From an uncultured Kordia sp. (GTDB taxonomy: Bacteria; Bacteroidota; Bacteroidia; Flavobacteriales; Flavobacteriaceae): 64,000 bases of DNA. Below the pieces are notes generated by a model that had not been told where the DNA came from, searched no databases, and saw only the letters and a list, made by a program, of their open reading frames with translations. Within the stretch, counting starts at the first letter, position 1, and every line of letters begins with the position of its first letter. Below are positions 16,243-25,066 of the stretch, in pieces. Both the position numbers and the translations under genes were made by a program. The DNA lies in contig NZ_CANLEA010000003.1 of assembly GCF_947489565.1 (NCBI RefSeq), positions 124,001 through 188,000 of the forward strand, in the 5' to 3' direction.

Positions 16243-16893
16243 TCAAATCAACTTCTGAGATCTCGCTTTTTGAACAGCTTCCATTTTGTTGTGGACTTTT
16301 AGTTTTCGGTATATGTTTTCTATATGTTTGCGAATGGTTCCTGAAGAAATGAATAGGTTTTCTGCGATTTCGTTATAGTTTAAACCTTTGCTTAGTTGTA
16401 ATAAAACATCGGTTTCTCGTTTGGTGAGTTTTACTTTTTCGATTTCTGAATCTGTTGTGATTTGAAGTGGGTTTCGCAGTAAATTCAGTGCTTTTAAAGC
16501 AATACTTGGTGACATGGGCGCACCATCGTTCACAACTTCCAGAATTGATTTATGAATGTTTTCTGCATTGATTTCTTTCAACAAATAACCATCAGCACCT
16601 GCCTGAATCGCTTTAAATATGTTTTCTTCATCATCAAAAACTGTCAACATAATGATTTTGATTTGCGGATGTTTTTCCTTGATGATTTCTGTTGCTTTGA
16701 TTCCGTCCATTTCAGGCATTTGAATGTCCATCAGAATGACATCAATATTATGGTTTGCTTCTAATTTTCCAACCATTTCTGCACCATTAGCCGCTTTAAA
16801 TTTAAACACAAAATCGTCAAAGAAAGATAGTTTTTCAATCACAGCTTTCGCTAAAAAATGGTTGTCTTCGGCAATGGCTATTTTGAGTTTCAT
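16243..16893 (-). CDS. NarL/FixJ-type response regulator
   Basis: A 216-residue regulator. The receiver domain has the acidic pair Glu9/Asp10, phospho-acceptor Asp56 in ILMDIQMPEMDG, and a late conserved Lys in GYLLKE. The C-terminal LuxR-type helix-turn-helix at about 150-210 contains LTKRETDVLLQLSKGLNYNE and SGTIRKHIENIYRKLKVH. The kinase gene ends 12 bp upstream, so the two form one operon. Three 18-bp palindromes ATACG-N8-CGTAT upstream of the kinase and of two envelope genes are its candidate binding sites. Confidence 0.93.
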   Translation of the reverse strand: MKLKIAIAEDNHFLAKAVIEKLSFFDDFVFKFKAANGAEMVGKLEANHNIDVILMDIQMPEMDGIKATEIIKEKHPQIKIIMLTVFDDEENIFKAIQAGADGYLLKEINAENIHKSILEVVNDGAPMSPSIALKALNLLRNPLQITTDSEIEKVKLTKRETDVLLQLSKGLNYNEIAENLFISSGTIRKHIENIYRKLKVHNKMEAVQKARSQKLI

Positions 16894-16905
16894 GGGTTTT
16901 GGGTT

Positions 16906-18756
16906 TTAAAGAATACTGTTTATCGATTTAAAATTATCAAATTTCACCACAATTTCAGTTCCTTTTGATGACGCTGAATTGATCGTAATATCTGCATTGA
17001 TTTCATCCATACGTTTTTGCATATTAGACAATCCGTTGCCTAATTGCACAGTTTCTTTTTTAAATCCGATGCCGTTATCTTTTATTCTAAATATGATTTG
17101 ATTGTTTTCTTCTTTAAAATCAACCGTTACCAAATTCGCATTCGCATATTTTAATGAATTATTGATCGCTTCTTGGATGACACGAAATAAATGCATTCCT
17201 TGAATTGCTGTGAATTGCATGGAAGTATTGACTTCATTATTGAATTTAAATTTAACTTCCTGCTTGGCTATTTTGGCTTTTTCAATAAACGCTAGTGTTC
17301 TGCTTTGCAAGTCCGTCAATGAGATTTCATCTTTGTTCATTGCCCAAATAGTGTCTCGCAATTGATCTATCGTTGCTGATGTGAATTCACTGATATAACT
17401 GAGTTTGTCTTTGAATTTAGCAGATGTTTCTTTGGAGGCATATTGTAAGTTGTCAATCGACGAAATGATGAATGACAATTGTGCACCAATATTATCGTGC
17501 AAATCGCGCGAAATCCGCAAGCGTTGTTCCTGCAATTTGTTTTGCGTTTCTATTTCTTTTAGTGCAACTTTTAGCTTGTTTTCTTTGACTAATTGTCGGT
17601 TTTTCAACTTCTGTTGATTGTAAAAAAGATAACCTAAAACTAATATTAATAACGCCAATCCTAAAGCACCATAAATTTGATATTTGCGTTCTTGCAGCAA
17701 TAATCCTTGTTCAGCGATATCAGCACGTTGTTCTAAGATTTGACGTTCTTTTTCGGCGGTTTTGTATTTGGTTTCCATTTCCGAAATTCCATCCGCAAAA
17801 CGTTTGTTGTAATTCTTAATGGTTAATGAATAAATAGAATCTCCCAATTTGCTAGCAGCTTCATAGTCTTCTTTTAACATTAACAAGCGTTTTTTTTCTA
17901 CATAACCGTATAACAATCCTGGATTATCCGTGACCTTTTTGTAGGTTTCAATAGCAGTATCATACATTTTTTGTGCAACTGCATACTGTTTTTGGTCTGC
18001 TAATAGCTTTCCTTTTTTTATTAATGCGAAACCTTCTTGCGCAGCATTTTGAGCTTTTTCTGCAAAATAAATCGCGCTATCTAATAATTTCAATGTTTTT
18101 TGACGGTTCTTGAGCTGATTGTAACTTTCTGCCAATAAACTGTAATTGGACGCTAGTTTTGTATATTTTTTGTTTTTACGATTGATTGATATTGCGTTGT
18201 TTAACCTTTCAATTGCATCTAAAAACAAAGCTTTGTCTTTTTGCTGCATGCCCAATTCTATATTGACCGCCGCAACATTTGCTAAGGCACTTGTGGCTAA
18301 ATCTTCATCGACATATTGTTTATTTTCCAAGACTTCTAACATGGTACTTTTCGTGTCTTCGCGTCGATTTACATAGTAATAACAGATCCCAATTTTATAG
18401 CGTCCGCGGTAATAATTTTTATAGTCTTTTTGAAGTTTGAAGAATTCCGTTGCTTGTAATAAGACTTTCATTGCTTGATCTGATTCTGTATTTCGTATGA
18501 GTGCCGAACCGCGAATGAGATCTGCTCTGTAATGATAGGATGAGTCTTGTATTATGGGAAGTAATTTGTCTAGTTTTTTCAAATAGACTTGCATGGAATC
18601 AAATTCTCGTTTTTGATTAAAGGCTTCTCCCTGTTGTTCATAGGTTTCAAACAATACGATTGCTTCTTCTTTTGTAGATACTGAGTTTGCAGTATTCGTT
18701 TGGGCAACAAGCAATGCTGTTACAAATAAGAAGAATATAAATATGCGTAATTTCAT
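16906..18756 (-). CDS. TPR-containing sensor histidine kinase (HisKA_3/NarX type)
   Basis: A 616-residue membrane kinase. It has a signal peptide (about 1-18), periplasmic tetratricopeptide repeats (about 60-320), a coiled coil, one transmembrane segment (about 360-380), and a HisKA_3 domain with phospho-acceptor His420 in SRDLHDNIG. The HATPase domain has NN in EAINNSLKYAN and a GIGFK G-box. It would phosphorylate the response regulator encoded 12 bp downstream. The TPR part probably senses a protein or peptide outside the inner membrane. An ATACG-N8-CGTAT palindrome 87 bp before the start suggests that the pair controls itself. Confidence 0.92.
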   Translation of the reverse strand: MKLRIFIFFLFVTALLVAQTNTANSVSTKEEAIVLFETYEQQGEAFNQKREFDSMQVYLKKLDKLLPIIQDSSYHYRADLIRGSALIRNTESDQAMKVLLQATEFFKLQKDYKNYYRGRYKIGICYYYVNRREDTKSTMLEVLENKQYVDEDLATSALANVAAVNIELGMQQKDKALFLDAIERLNNAISINRKNKKYTKLASNYSLLAESYNQLKNRQKTLKLLDSAIYFAEKAQNAAQEGFALIKKGKLLADQKQYAVAQKMYDTAIETYKKVTDNPGLLYGYVEKKRLLMLKEDYEAASKLGDSIYSLTIKNYNKRFADGISEMETKYKTAEKERQILEQRADIAEQGLLLQERKYQIYGALGLALLILVLGYLFYNQQKLKNRQLVKENKLKVALKEIETQNKLQEQRLRISRDLHDNIGAQLSFIISSIDNLQYASKETSAKFKDKLSYISEFTSATIDQLRDTIWAMNKDEISLTDLQSRTLAFIEKAKIAKQEVKFKFNNEVNTSMQFTAIQGMHLFRVIQEAINNSLKYANANLVTVDFKEENNQIIFRIKDNGIGFKKETVQLGNGLSNMQKRMDEINADITINSASSKGTEIVVKFDNFKSINSIL

Positions 18757-18842
18757 CTTTATAAAGATAGAAAATGTTTTGGTGCTTTTGTTTTGTGTGA
18801 TGATTCACTAAACAATATTCTTACTTTTTTACGGTATTTCCT

Positions 18843-18860
18843 ATACGAAGAGTTGCGTAT
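18843..18860 (-). promoter_or_regulatory. Candidate response-regulator site upstream of the kinase
   Basis: ATACGAAGAGTTGCGTAT, inverted ends ATACG/CGTAT. On the minus strand GAATATTG (18820 to 18813) follows after 22 bp. The same two elements at the same spacing precede two other genes (23084 and 23792). Confidence 0.62.
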
Positions 18861-18888
18861 ATTTTTGGATTTGAAAGCTGTTATGTGA

Positions 18889-18914
18889 AATGCAGAATCA
18901 GGTTCAGCATGACG
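18889..18914. repeat. Dispersed 26-bp intergenic repeat, copy 1
   Basis: A stretch reading ATGCAGAATCAGGTTCAG and then CATGACG matches, with four changes, the one at about 25862-25886 (ATGCTGAATCAAGTTCAG, AATGACG). Both are between genes. It is a half element here, without the inverted arm seen at the second copy. Confidence 0.5.
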
Positions 18915-18935
18915 AGAAAACGAATTATACTCTTT

Positions 18936-19484
18936 TTACAGAATTCGAATTCTAAAGGATTGATCTACATAAATAATCGCCCAACTTACGATCAGTACAA
19001 TGATGAATGTTGCTAGTTGAAACTTCCAATTGAGTTTGTATTTTTTACTCACAATATATACCAATGAAAATAAAAAGATGCTGATTATGAGTGATAATGT
19101 ATGTGTTCCTATTCCCAAATATTGACCAACACGTGCTTCATCATTTGGATTTAAAAAGTTCATAAAACCTGCAAAAAGACGCATGTAAAACGCCGTGAAT
19201 AGAAATAGGTATGCGTATTTATTCCAGCCCTTAGATTTTAGTAGTACAAAAACAATCACACCTTGCAAAATGGTAATTATGGGTCCTGAAATAGAAATAA
19301 TTGCTTTGTGTCCTTCGTTAGAGATAGCTCCGTTTACAGGTCCTACACTGTTGAGTCGCATGAAGGCTTCATATCCTAATAATTCACTTGTAATCCAATG
19401 TGTAAATTCGTGAATACACCAAGTTATCAATACAGCTAGTATTCCAATGAAAGTATATTTCAGCGTTATTTTTTGATTTTTCAT
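18936..19484 (-). CDS. M50-like intramembrane zinc metallopeptidase
   Basis: A 182-residue protein with about five hydrophobic segments. HEFTH (25-29) lies inside the first one. SGPI at 66-69 and NPNDEARVG at 112-120, where Asp115 is a likely third zinc ligand, fit the layout of small membrane proteases of the M50 type. It is probably in the inner membrane. The substrate is unknown. It is a single gene between the kinase operon and a lipoprotein operon, both on the same strand, and a terminator at 19566 separates it from the latter. Confidence 0.78.
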   Translation of the reverse strand: MKNQKITLKYTFIGILAVLITWCIHEFTHWITSELLGYEAFMRLNSVGPVNGAISNEGHKAIISISGPIITILQGVIVFVLLKSKGWNKYAYLFLFTAFYMRLFAGFMNFLNPNDEARVGQYLGIGTHTLSLIISIFLFSLVYIVSKKYKLNWKFQLATFIIVLIVSWAIIYVDQSFRIRIL

Positions 19485-19565
19485 GCAATGAATTTCTAGG
19501 ATTTGCGATGTAAATTAACAAAAATCCTGTGATTCTTACTTATAAAATCTATGTTTCCTAAAAAG

Positions 19566-19605
19566 AAAGAGATCACTTAAAAAAAGTATTTTAAGCAATC
19601 TCTTT
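19566..19605 (-). terminator. Terminator of the MORN/lipoprotein operon
   Basis: AAAGAGAT (19566-19573) pairs with ATCTCTTT (19598-19605), and inside it CTTAAAA pairs with TTTTAAG across a 2-base internal bulge. On the minus strand a T-rich tail (CTTTTT) follows. It lies 17 bp after the stop of the gene at 19622. Confidence 0.8.
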
Positions 19606-19621
19606 ACCACGACTAACTGGG

Positions 19622-20239
19622 TTATTTTAGGTATTTAAAACTGTTCCAAACAGTTGAAATCGTTAGTTTGTCTTTGAAGTCTTCATACGTTTTTACTTGA
19701 TCTTCTCGTGCTGCCATGAGCATGATGATGTTTGTGTCTCCATACGGATTTGGCTTTGCAACTACATTAAAGAAATATCTGCCTACAAATTCTTTACTGA
19801 TGCCTTCTTTCATTGTTCCGATAGCACGTAATGTCATGTATTCTTTTCCATCAAATTCTTGTACTCCAATATTTTTTTCTTCTATTTTGTAGCCGCCACT
19901 TTTAAGCATTTGCAAGATTTGATCCATAAAAGAGCCACCATCTTTTTTGAGTGACATGTTTCCTTCCATTTTAATGTATCCAAAAGAGCACATTTCTCTA
20001 GTAACACTATCTTCTCCAACTTCCTGAATCATTCCATACGAATATGTTTTTTTGCCTTCAACAGGTTTGTCAAATTTTAGATTTTTAGGAATGTCTACTA
20101 TAAAATGCACTTCTGGCTTGTCAATTTTTTTAGCAAATTCTGGGGTCACTTCATACGTTTCTACTTCAATCTTCTCTTTGCATTGAACGAAACAGATGTG
20201 CACACAAAGAAGCATTATAATACTTGTAATTTTCTTCAT
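19622..20239 (-). CDS. Putative lipoprotein
   Basis: A 205-residue protein with a lipoprotein-like signal (hydrophobic core, then CFVQC, Cys at residue 21). The mature part is a mix of strands and helices, with LKFDKPVEGKKTYSYGMIQE near the start and VVAKPNPYGDTNIIMLMAAR near the end. The style is like PsbP/DcrB-type folds seen in small lipoproteins, but no family is firmly recognised. It is the last gene of a minus-strand group with the MORN protein 21 bp upstream. Function unknown. Confidence 0.72.
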   Translation of the reverse strand: MKKITSIIMLLCVHICFVQCKEKIEVETYEVTPEFAKKIDKPEVHFIVDIPKNLKFDKPVEGKKTYSYGMIQEVGEDSVTREMCSFGYIKMEGNMSLKKDGGSFMDQILQMLKSGGYKIEEKNIGVQEFDGKEYMTLRAIGTMKEGISKEFVGRYFFNVVAKPNPYGDTNIIMLMAAREDQVKTYEDFKDKLTISTVWNSFKYLK

Positions 20240-20260
20240 TTAAATGTTTTATTTATCGTT

Positions 20261-22345
20261 TTAATATTCTTTAATTTTTGCTCCTTTATTATTAAATACA
20301 CCGTGAACTATGTTTCCTGTTTTCTTGTATTTCATTCTTCCTAAGCCATCAATTCTATCATTGACAAATACACCTCTATATATAGAGCCATCTATGTACA
20401 TATAAATTCCAAAGCCATTGCGTTTTCCATCTGCAGTGTACACTCCTGTATATTCACTTGAGTTGCTCCAAATATAATTCCCTACAGAATAGCGTTGACT
20501 ATTTTTGAAGAATCCTAAATAAGTATCGCCATTGTTATACGTATATTTTCCAAAACCATTGCTGCAGTTTCCTTTACAGTTTCCAGCCGTTTTTCCAGCT
20601 ATATAATCGGTTGCTTGTTTTTCGACAAGTTTTCCGTTTTCAAATCGACCAGCCGAAGTCACCTTCAAACCTTTGTCTAAAGTATATCCCAATCCGTGTT
20701 GTTTGCCATCTTTCCAATATCCTATATATGAATTTCCGTTTGCCCATCTGTAATACCCGAATCCGTCACGTCGATTATTTTTGTATTTGCCGTGATAGTA
20801 TGCATCATTCGGATATGATATATACGCTACACCATCAATAGCACCATTTTTAAAGGTTGCTTTGGTAATGATTTCACCAACTTTTATTTTCCCCCAACCT
20901 TCGTTACAATCGCCTTCAAGACATTCTAACTTATTCGTTGTTTTTGTTGTTTCTGAAGTTTTTTGAGCATTGTCTAATTCGCCATTATATCTTTTCCCAA
21001 AAAGCACTTCTCCATCTTGCGCCATTCTAAATCCTGTGAGCACATAGCTAGGTTTTTCATTAATAAAAATGACAGGATCACCATTGGTTAAATACTCAAA
21101 TCGCGCTTTTTTATAATCAATATGTTTTCCTTTATCTAGGATGAAGAAATTGTCTTTTTTCAATTCACGCGTATATAAAATAGAAGCTGTGTCTGCTGAA
21201 AACAGTTCCATTTGTTTTACTTTCTGCTCTTTGATGTTTTTGTAGTTTCGGATGATGTATGTTCTTCCAAGGGTTTTGTCAATTCGATAATCGATCATGT
21301 GTGCGCCAAGAAAAGCAAAGTCACGCGATTTTACTTTATTAAAACCATATACATAGTTGATAAATTTTCCATCACTTACATAATTGATATACGGTTTTCC
21401 TTTAGAAAGTACCGTTGTCACTGGAATTCTAGTATCTATGGTATGATTTTCAGGCACAATGTTTGGAACTGCATAATAGGTATGTGTTAAGCCATCATAA
21501 ATGACTTTTTCATTTGGTTTTACACCTTTACTAATGGTAATATCTGTACTTCGTGTTCCATTTACATATATAGTTGTCGCTTTTTTAGCTGTTGTACTCT
21601 CGTTTACTTTGTAATACCCTAATTCAAGTTTTATAGGCTTGTTTGCATCACTAAAATAACGGTTGAATGTTCTGTAGTGTTTTGGATTTGGTACACCCGC
21701 AGTATAAAAATCAATTTTATTTTGCTTGGCATCTGTTTTAACCACATACGTATAGGTTCCTGAAGAAAGCTGCTCTTTTACCAAAAATCCATTGATATAG
21801 TATGATTTCGTCATAAATCCGTTTTTTCCATTGGTATACATATATTCCATATCTACAATGAGAGAATCTCCTTTTTTGCTATATGTAAACAAACGTTTTT
21901 GACTCAGTTTTCCTTTCTTTTTAATGATCGTACTGCTCAAACGATCTTTGTTGTCGTATGTATACGTTTTTTCATCTCCATACGAGCTTTTTTCATGTAC
22001 GAGCAAGTCTTTTGGACTGAATTTGTAGGTAGTAATTCCGCCGCTTTTATATTTGAATTTTATGATGTTTCCTCGCGAATCATATTCAAAAGTATCATCA
22101 TAGTTGTTGCCCGTAATTCTCCCATTAGCATTATAATAATAGCGTGTTCCATAATTGAATATTAAATTTCCTTTTTGGTCAAAAATCTTTCCTGAAGAAG
22201 AATAGATATCGCCACGTAAAAAGAAATGCTCTTTTTTATGTTTGAAACCTATAGGATTTCGTGGTGCATTGACCATGTCTATTTTTTGCGCCTTTGTCAG
22301 TTGACACATCAAACAAAAAAGCAGCATCAGTACTATATTTTTCAT
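20261..22345 (-). CDS. Secreted MORN-repeat protein
   Basis: A 694-residue protein with a signal peptide of about 19 residues ending TKAQ. Residues about 40-190 contain YD-like strand repeats (FEYDSRGNIIKFKY, YTYDNKDRLS). The last 230 residues hold at least six MORN-type repeats (YHGKYKNNRRDGFGYYRWANG, YIGYWKDGKQHGLGY and others) broken by two short cysteine pairs (CLEGDCNEGWG, CKGNCSNGFG). MORN repeats form beta-hairpin sheets that bind membranes or proteins. It is probably in the periplasm or on the outer membrane. It lies between two lipoprotein-like genes, 25 bp and 21 bp apart, in one operon. Confidence 0.85.
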   Translation of the reverse strand: MKNIVLMLLFCLMCQLTKAQKIDMVNAPRNPIGFKHKKEHFFLRGDIYSSSGKIFDQKGNLIFNYGTRYYYNANGRITGNNYDDTFEYDSRGNIIKFKYKSGGITTYKFSPKDLLVHEKSSYGDEKTYTYDNKDRLSSTIIKKKGKLSQKRLFTYSKKGDSLIVDMEYMYTNGKNGFMTKSYYINGFLVKEQLSSGTYTYVVKTDAKQNKIDFYTAGVPNPKHYRTFNRYFSDANKPIKLELGYYKVNESTTAKKATTIYVNGTRSTDITISKGVKPNEKVIYDGLTHTYYAVPNIVPENHTIDTRIPVTTVLSKGKPYINYVSDGKFINYVYGFNKVKSRDFAFLGAHMIDYRIDKTLGRTYIIRNYKNIKEQKVKQMELFSADTASILYTRELKKDNFFILDKGKHIDYKKARFEYLTNGDPVIFINEKPSYVLTGFRMAQDGEVLFGKRYNGELDNAQKTSETTKTTNKLECLEGDCNEGWGKIKVGEIITKATFKNGAIDGVAYISYPNDAYYHGKYKNNRRDGFGYYRWANGNSYIGYWKDGKQHGLGYTLDKGLKVTSAGRFENGKLVEKQATDYIAGKTAGNCKGNCSNGFGKYTYNNGDTYLGFFKNSQRYSVGNYIWSNSSEYTGVYTADGKRNGFGIYMYIDGSIYRGVFVNDRIDGLGRMKYKKTGNIVHGVFNNKGAKIKEY

Positions 22346-22370
22346 TTACAATTATTTATTTGATTCGTTT

Positions 22371-23084
22371 TTAAAATTCTTTAAGTGTATTCATCATCTC
22401 ATCACACATATGTATTTTTACAGGCAAGCCACTAAATACTTTTTTTGTCAATTCCATTTTTAAGCGTGTCAAATAGCTTAGAACAGCTTCGTTTTCCAGT
22501 TTGTTTTTAGCAATGATTAGTTTAAAAATGTAGGTCATACTTTCTCTATCGAGTTCAACAGTTTTCTCTACGTTATCACTTGAAAACCCATATTCAATCA
22601 AAAAGTCTTTTAACTTTTCAACATCTTCAATCATTACCTTATCTGTATAGCGAATTTCAGTTCTTTTCGCCATCATGGTTTTGAATGCATCTTCTAGTTT
22701 ATACACTCGTAACGTGTTGAATTGGCTATCACAAAGGTGTAAATCGATCGGCAAATCCATATAGCCTGAAAGTTCTTTTGGAAAGATATTAAAGATGTTT
22801 TCCAATGATTTGTCTTCTAAAAATTGTTCTTTAATGACCATTTTAAATAGATACATATCACCATCTTTGACAAACTGAACAGATTTCACTTCGCCATTAG
22901 TAAATTCTGCATCCATCAAACTTTTTCCAAGTTTATCTGCTTGAGCTTCTGTAACGCCATCTTTATAATATATTTCTGTACCATCAAAGATTTTCTTTTC
23001 TCCATAATTGGTACAAGAAGAAAGAAGCGTTAGTATAAAAAGTAGTATTCCTGTTTTTTTTATCATGTCCTTAGTTTTGATCAT
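22371..23084 (-). CDS. Putative lipoprotein with two duplicated alpha-beta domains
   Basis: A 237-residue protein with a lipobox-like LLSSC (Cys at about residue 24). Two similar halves follow. The first has GTEIYYKDGVTEAQADKLGKSL and ends IHLCDSQFNTLRVYKLED; the second has EIRYTDKVMIEDVEKLKDFL and ends IHMCDEMMNTLKEF. So an internal duplication of about 100 residues is visible, with a cysteine-aspartate pair at equal positions. It is the first gene of the MORN operon, and an ATACG-N8-CGTAT palindrome precedes it. Function unknown. Confidence 0.75.
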   Translation of the reverse strand: MIKTKDMIKKTGILLFILTLLSSCTNYGEKKIFDGTEIYYKDGVTEAQADKLGKSLMDAEFTNGEVKSVQFVKDGDMYLFKMVIKEQFLEDKSLENIFNIFPKELSGYMDLPIDLHLCDSQFNTLRVYKLEDAFKTMMAKRTEIRYTDKVMIEDVEKLKDFLIEYGFSSDNVEKTVELDRESMTYIFKLIIAKNKLENEAVLSYLTRLKMELTKKVFSGLPVKIHMCDEMMNTLKEF

Positions 23085-23124
23085 TCTGATATGTCAAAAT
23101 TCTCTTTTTTAAACAGTTTGTACA

Positions 23125-23142
23125 ATACGACATATTGCGTAT
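23125..23142 (-). promoter_or_regulatory. Candidate response-regulator site upstream of the MORN operon
   Basis: ATACGACATATTGCGTAT. On the minus strand GAATTTTG (23102 to 23095) follows after exactly 22 bp; the lipoprotein ATG is at 23084. Same architecture as at 18843 and 23842. Confidence 0.65.
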
Positions 23143-23153
23143 TTTCTACAGAT

Positions 23154-23792
23154 TTAGTTTTGCTTACACTTTGCCATGTATCGTCTTTGATTGCCTGTGT
23201 ATCCTAGCTCTATAGCTTTTTTCCAGTTGGCACATGCGTTTTTAAGATCACGCTTCATGTCGTAAATATTTCCTTTGTTGGAATAGGCTTTTCCATACGA
23301 CGGATTGAAAATAATTGCCTTTTCAAAGTAGCTCATGGCCATATCTATATTTCCTTTTTTCGCATTACAAACGCCCATACTATTGTACACTTCGGGTTGA
23401 TTTACTTCTATAGCAATTGATTGTTGATAATCTACCAATGCATCTTCTATAAAACCCATCGCATCATGCGCGCCACCACGAAAAAAGAATGCTTTTGCAT
23501 GTTTTAGATCTAGTTCAATTACTTTGGAATAGTTTGCAATAGCAGCTTTGTAATTTTGATAATCTGCACTCGCATTTTTCTTGTTGATTAATGCTGTATG
23601 AAATCCTGCTTTATAGAAATAAGCATCTATGGAAGTACTGTCTAAAGCTATTGCTTGTTCACATAATGCAATGCCTTCCGTAAACTTTAGTTGCTCTTTT
23701 TTTACCAAAGCACTATCGAGTAAGGTTTTAGTAGTTTGTGCCATTGCGAATGATGTGATACAAAGGCTCAACAGTAGATATATGTATTTCAT
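23154..23792 (-). CDS. Secreted tetratricopeptide-repeat protein
   Basis: A 212-residue protein with a signal peptide of about 18 residues ending AMAQ and about five TPR units filling the rest, for example FFFRGGAHDAMGFIEDALVDY, VYNSMGVCNAKKGNIDMAMSY and AYSNKGNIYDMKRDLKNACAN. It is probably a periplasmic scaffold. It stands alone on the minus strand, 69 bp before the MORN operon, and has its own ATACG-N8-CGTAT palindrome. It is therefore a likely target of the two-component system at 16243-18756. Confidence 0.85.
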   Translation of the reverse strand: MKYIYLLLSLCITSFAMAQTTKTLLDSALVKKEQLKFTEGIALCEQAIALDSTSIDAYFYKAGFHTALINKKNASADYQNYKAAIANYSKVIELDLKHAKAFFFRGGAHDAMGFIEDALVDYQQSIAIEVNQPEVYNSMGVCNAKKGNIDMAMSYFEKAIIFNPSYGKAYSNKGNIYDMKRDLKNACANWKKAIELGYTGNQRRYMAKCKQN

Positions 23793-23841
23793 GAGTGATA
23801 AATTTAGAGTTTAAAATTCCGCATTTACACTGCATCAAACA

Positions 23842-23859
23842 ATACGACAAATTGCGTAT
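23842..23859. promoter_or_regulatory. Candidate response-regulator site between TPR gene and zinc-ribbon gene
   Basis: ATACGACAAATTGCGTAT. On the minus strand GAATTTTA (23819 to 23812) follows after 22 bp, and the TPR gene starts at 23792. The gene at 23916 on the + strand is also within reach (centre 65.5 bp). Confidence 0.62.
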
Positions 23860-23915
23860 TTACAGTATTGTTAAAAAAATATGTACCTTGAACTCGTATC
23901 ATAAAAACAACACCT

Positions 23916-24104
23916 ATGAATACGCAATCAATGCCATGTCCAAATTGTAAAAAAGGAAAAATCCATTATACTCTTGAAACATTATTAGCTGGACAAACAT
24001 TTAAATGTGATTCTTGTGATATAAGCATATCTCTAGGGACAAATGGTGAGGAACTTACCAAAGGAAGTTTGGATGCTTTGGAAAAATTAAAACATAAAAA
24101 ATAA
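23916..24104 (+). CDS. Small zinc-ribbon protein
   Basis: A 62-residue protein with two CxxC pairs: Cys8/Cys11 in CPNCKKG and Cys31/Cys34 in CDSCD, spaced as in zinc ribbons. The sequence ends in a lysine-rich helix. It is cytoplasmic. The next gene begins 12 bp downstream, so the two are probably cotranscribed. Function unknown. Confidence 0.72.
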   Translation: MNTQSMPCPNCKKGKIHYTLETLLAGQTFKCDSCDISISLGTNGEELTKGSLDALEKLKHKK

Positions 24105-24115
24105 ATATCTATAGT

Positions 24116-24472
24116 TTGGAATTATTTTATATTATAATTAGTGGTTTTGCAGTAATTGCTTTGTTTGACGCAATTGGCTCAATATTATCTAGACAGTTAA
24201 ATTTTAATTATGCTTTTTTAACACTCGGTTCTATTGTAATTTATGCTTTCATTGCAATATATGCAGCAAAATCTGGAGGAACTATTACAGGAATTATCAT
24301 CAGTTTTTTAATGGGGATTTTTGATTCAACTGTAGGACTGAAAATTTCTGAAAAACTAAAAGCGAATATTCAAAATACTGGCGTTAACTTTGCTATTGAT
24401 GTTAAAACCGTTTTGGGTGTAAGCATTTTTGCTGCCATTATTGGTGCTATTGCCATTAGTATTTTTCTTTAA
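24116..24472 (+). CDS. Small three- or four-helix membrane protein
   Basis: A 118-residue protein with hydrophobic segments at about 3-20, 30-50, 56-76 and 97-117. The start is a TTG at 24116, because the first in-frame ATG would remove half the protein. No family is recognised. It lies between the zinc-ribbon gene and a lipoprotein gene on the same strand, with gaps of 12 and 17 bp, so the three are probably one unit. The zinc-ribbon protein may be its soluble partner, which is speculation. Confidence 0.65.
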   Translation: MELFYIIISGFAVIALFDAIGSILSRQLNFNYAFLTLGSIVIYAFIAIYAAKSGGTITGIIISFLMGIFDSTVGLKISEKLKANIQNTGVNFAIDVKTVLGVSIFAAIIGAIAISIFL

Positions 24473-24489
24473 AAAACAATGTATCACTT

Positions 24490-25047
24490 ATGAAAACAAC
24501 AATTACATACCTATTTATTTTTTCTAGTTTATTGCTGGTTTTGAGTTGTTCTGACAAAAAGAAAACACAAGAAACAACTGAGCAAAAAGCAACTACTATA
24601 GAAACATCGAAAGAAGTAAGAGAAGCGAGTGATGTGAAAGACACAAAAGAAACGAAAAATACTACTGATACTTCAACTGAGGAAATAAAAATACGTCCGT
24701 ACCATTATATTTGCTACACCAATGACGACAAACCTTCTTTACAATTATCAATTGCGTTCAATGAAGAAGGAAATGCTTTATTTGTAAGGTATAAAGGACA
24801 ACAAAGTAGTATTCCATTAGTAAACGTAAAAGAAAATTTTGAAAATGATGGTGCGTATCCAACAATTACTCAGTTTTACAACGAAATGTACAATGGGAAG
24901 AAAAATGGGGTTTATGAATTGACTCATTCTGGAAATTGGGACTACGCAAAATACATACGCGAAAAAGATGGAAAAGTATTCAAATTCACTATAAATCACG
25001 AATTGACAGTCACGGGAAATGGATACAGAGCCACACCATGTTGGTAG
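24490..25047 (+). CDS. Putative lipoprotein with charged linker
   Basis: A 185-residue protein with a lipoprotein signal (VLSCSDKKK, Cys at about residue 20). A low-complexity stretch rich in Thr, Glu and Lys follows (about 25-65), then a compact domain of about 115 residues with YHYICYTNDDKPSLQLSIAF and ending in CW. There is no known motif. It is the third gene of a short + strand group and is convergent with the WYL regulator. Confidence 0.72.
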   Translation: MKTTITYLFIFSSLLLVLSCSDKKKTQETTEQKATTIETSKEVREASDVKDTKETKNTTDTSTEEIKIRPYHYICYTNDDKPSLQLSIAFNEEGNALFVRYKGQQSSIPLVNVKENFENDGAYPTITQFYNEMYNGKKNGVYELTHSGNWDYAKYIREKDGKVFKFTINHELTVTGNGYRATPCW

Positions 25048-25066
25048 TTATAAATAAGACTATTTT

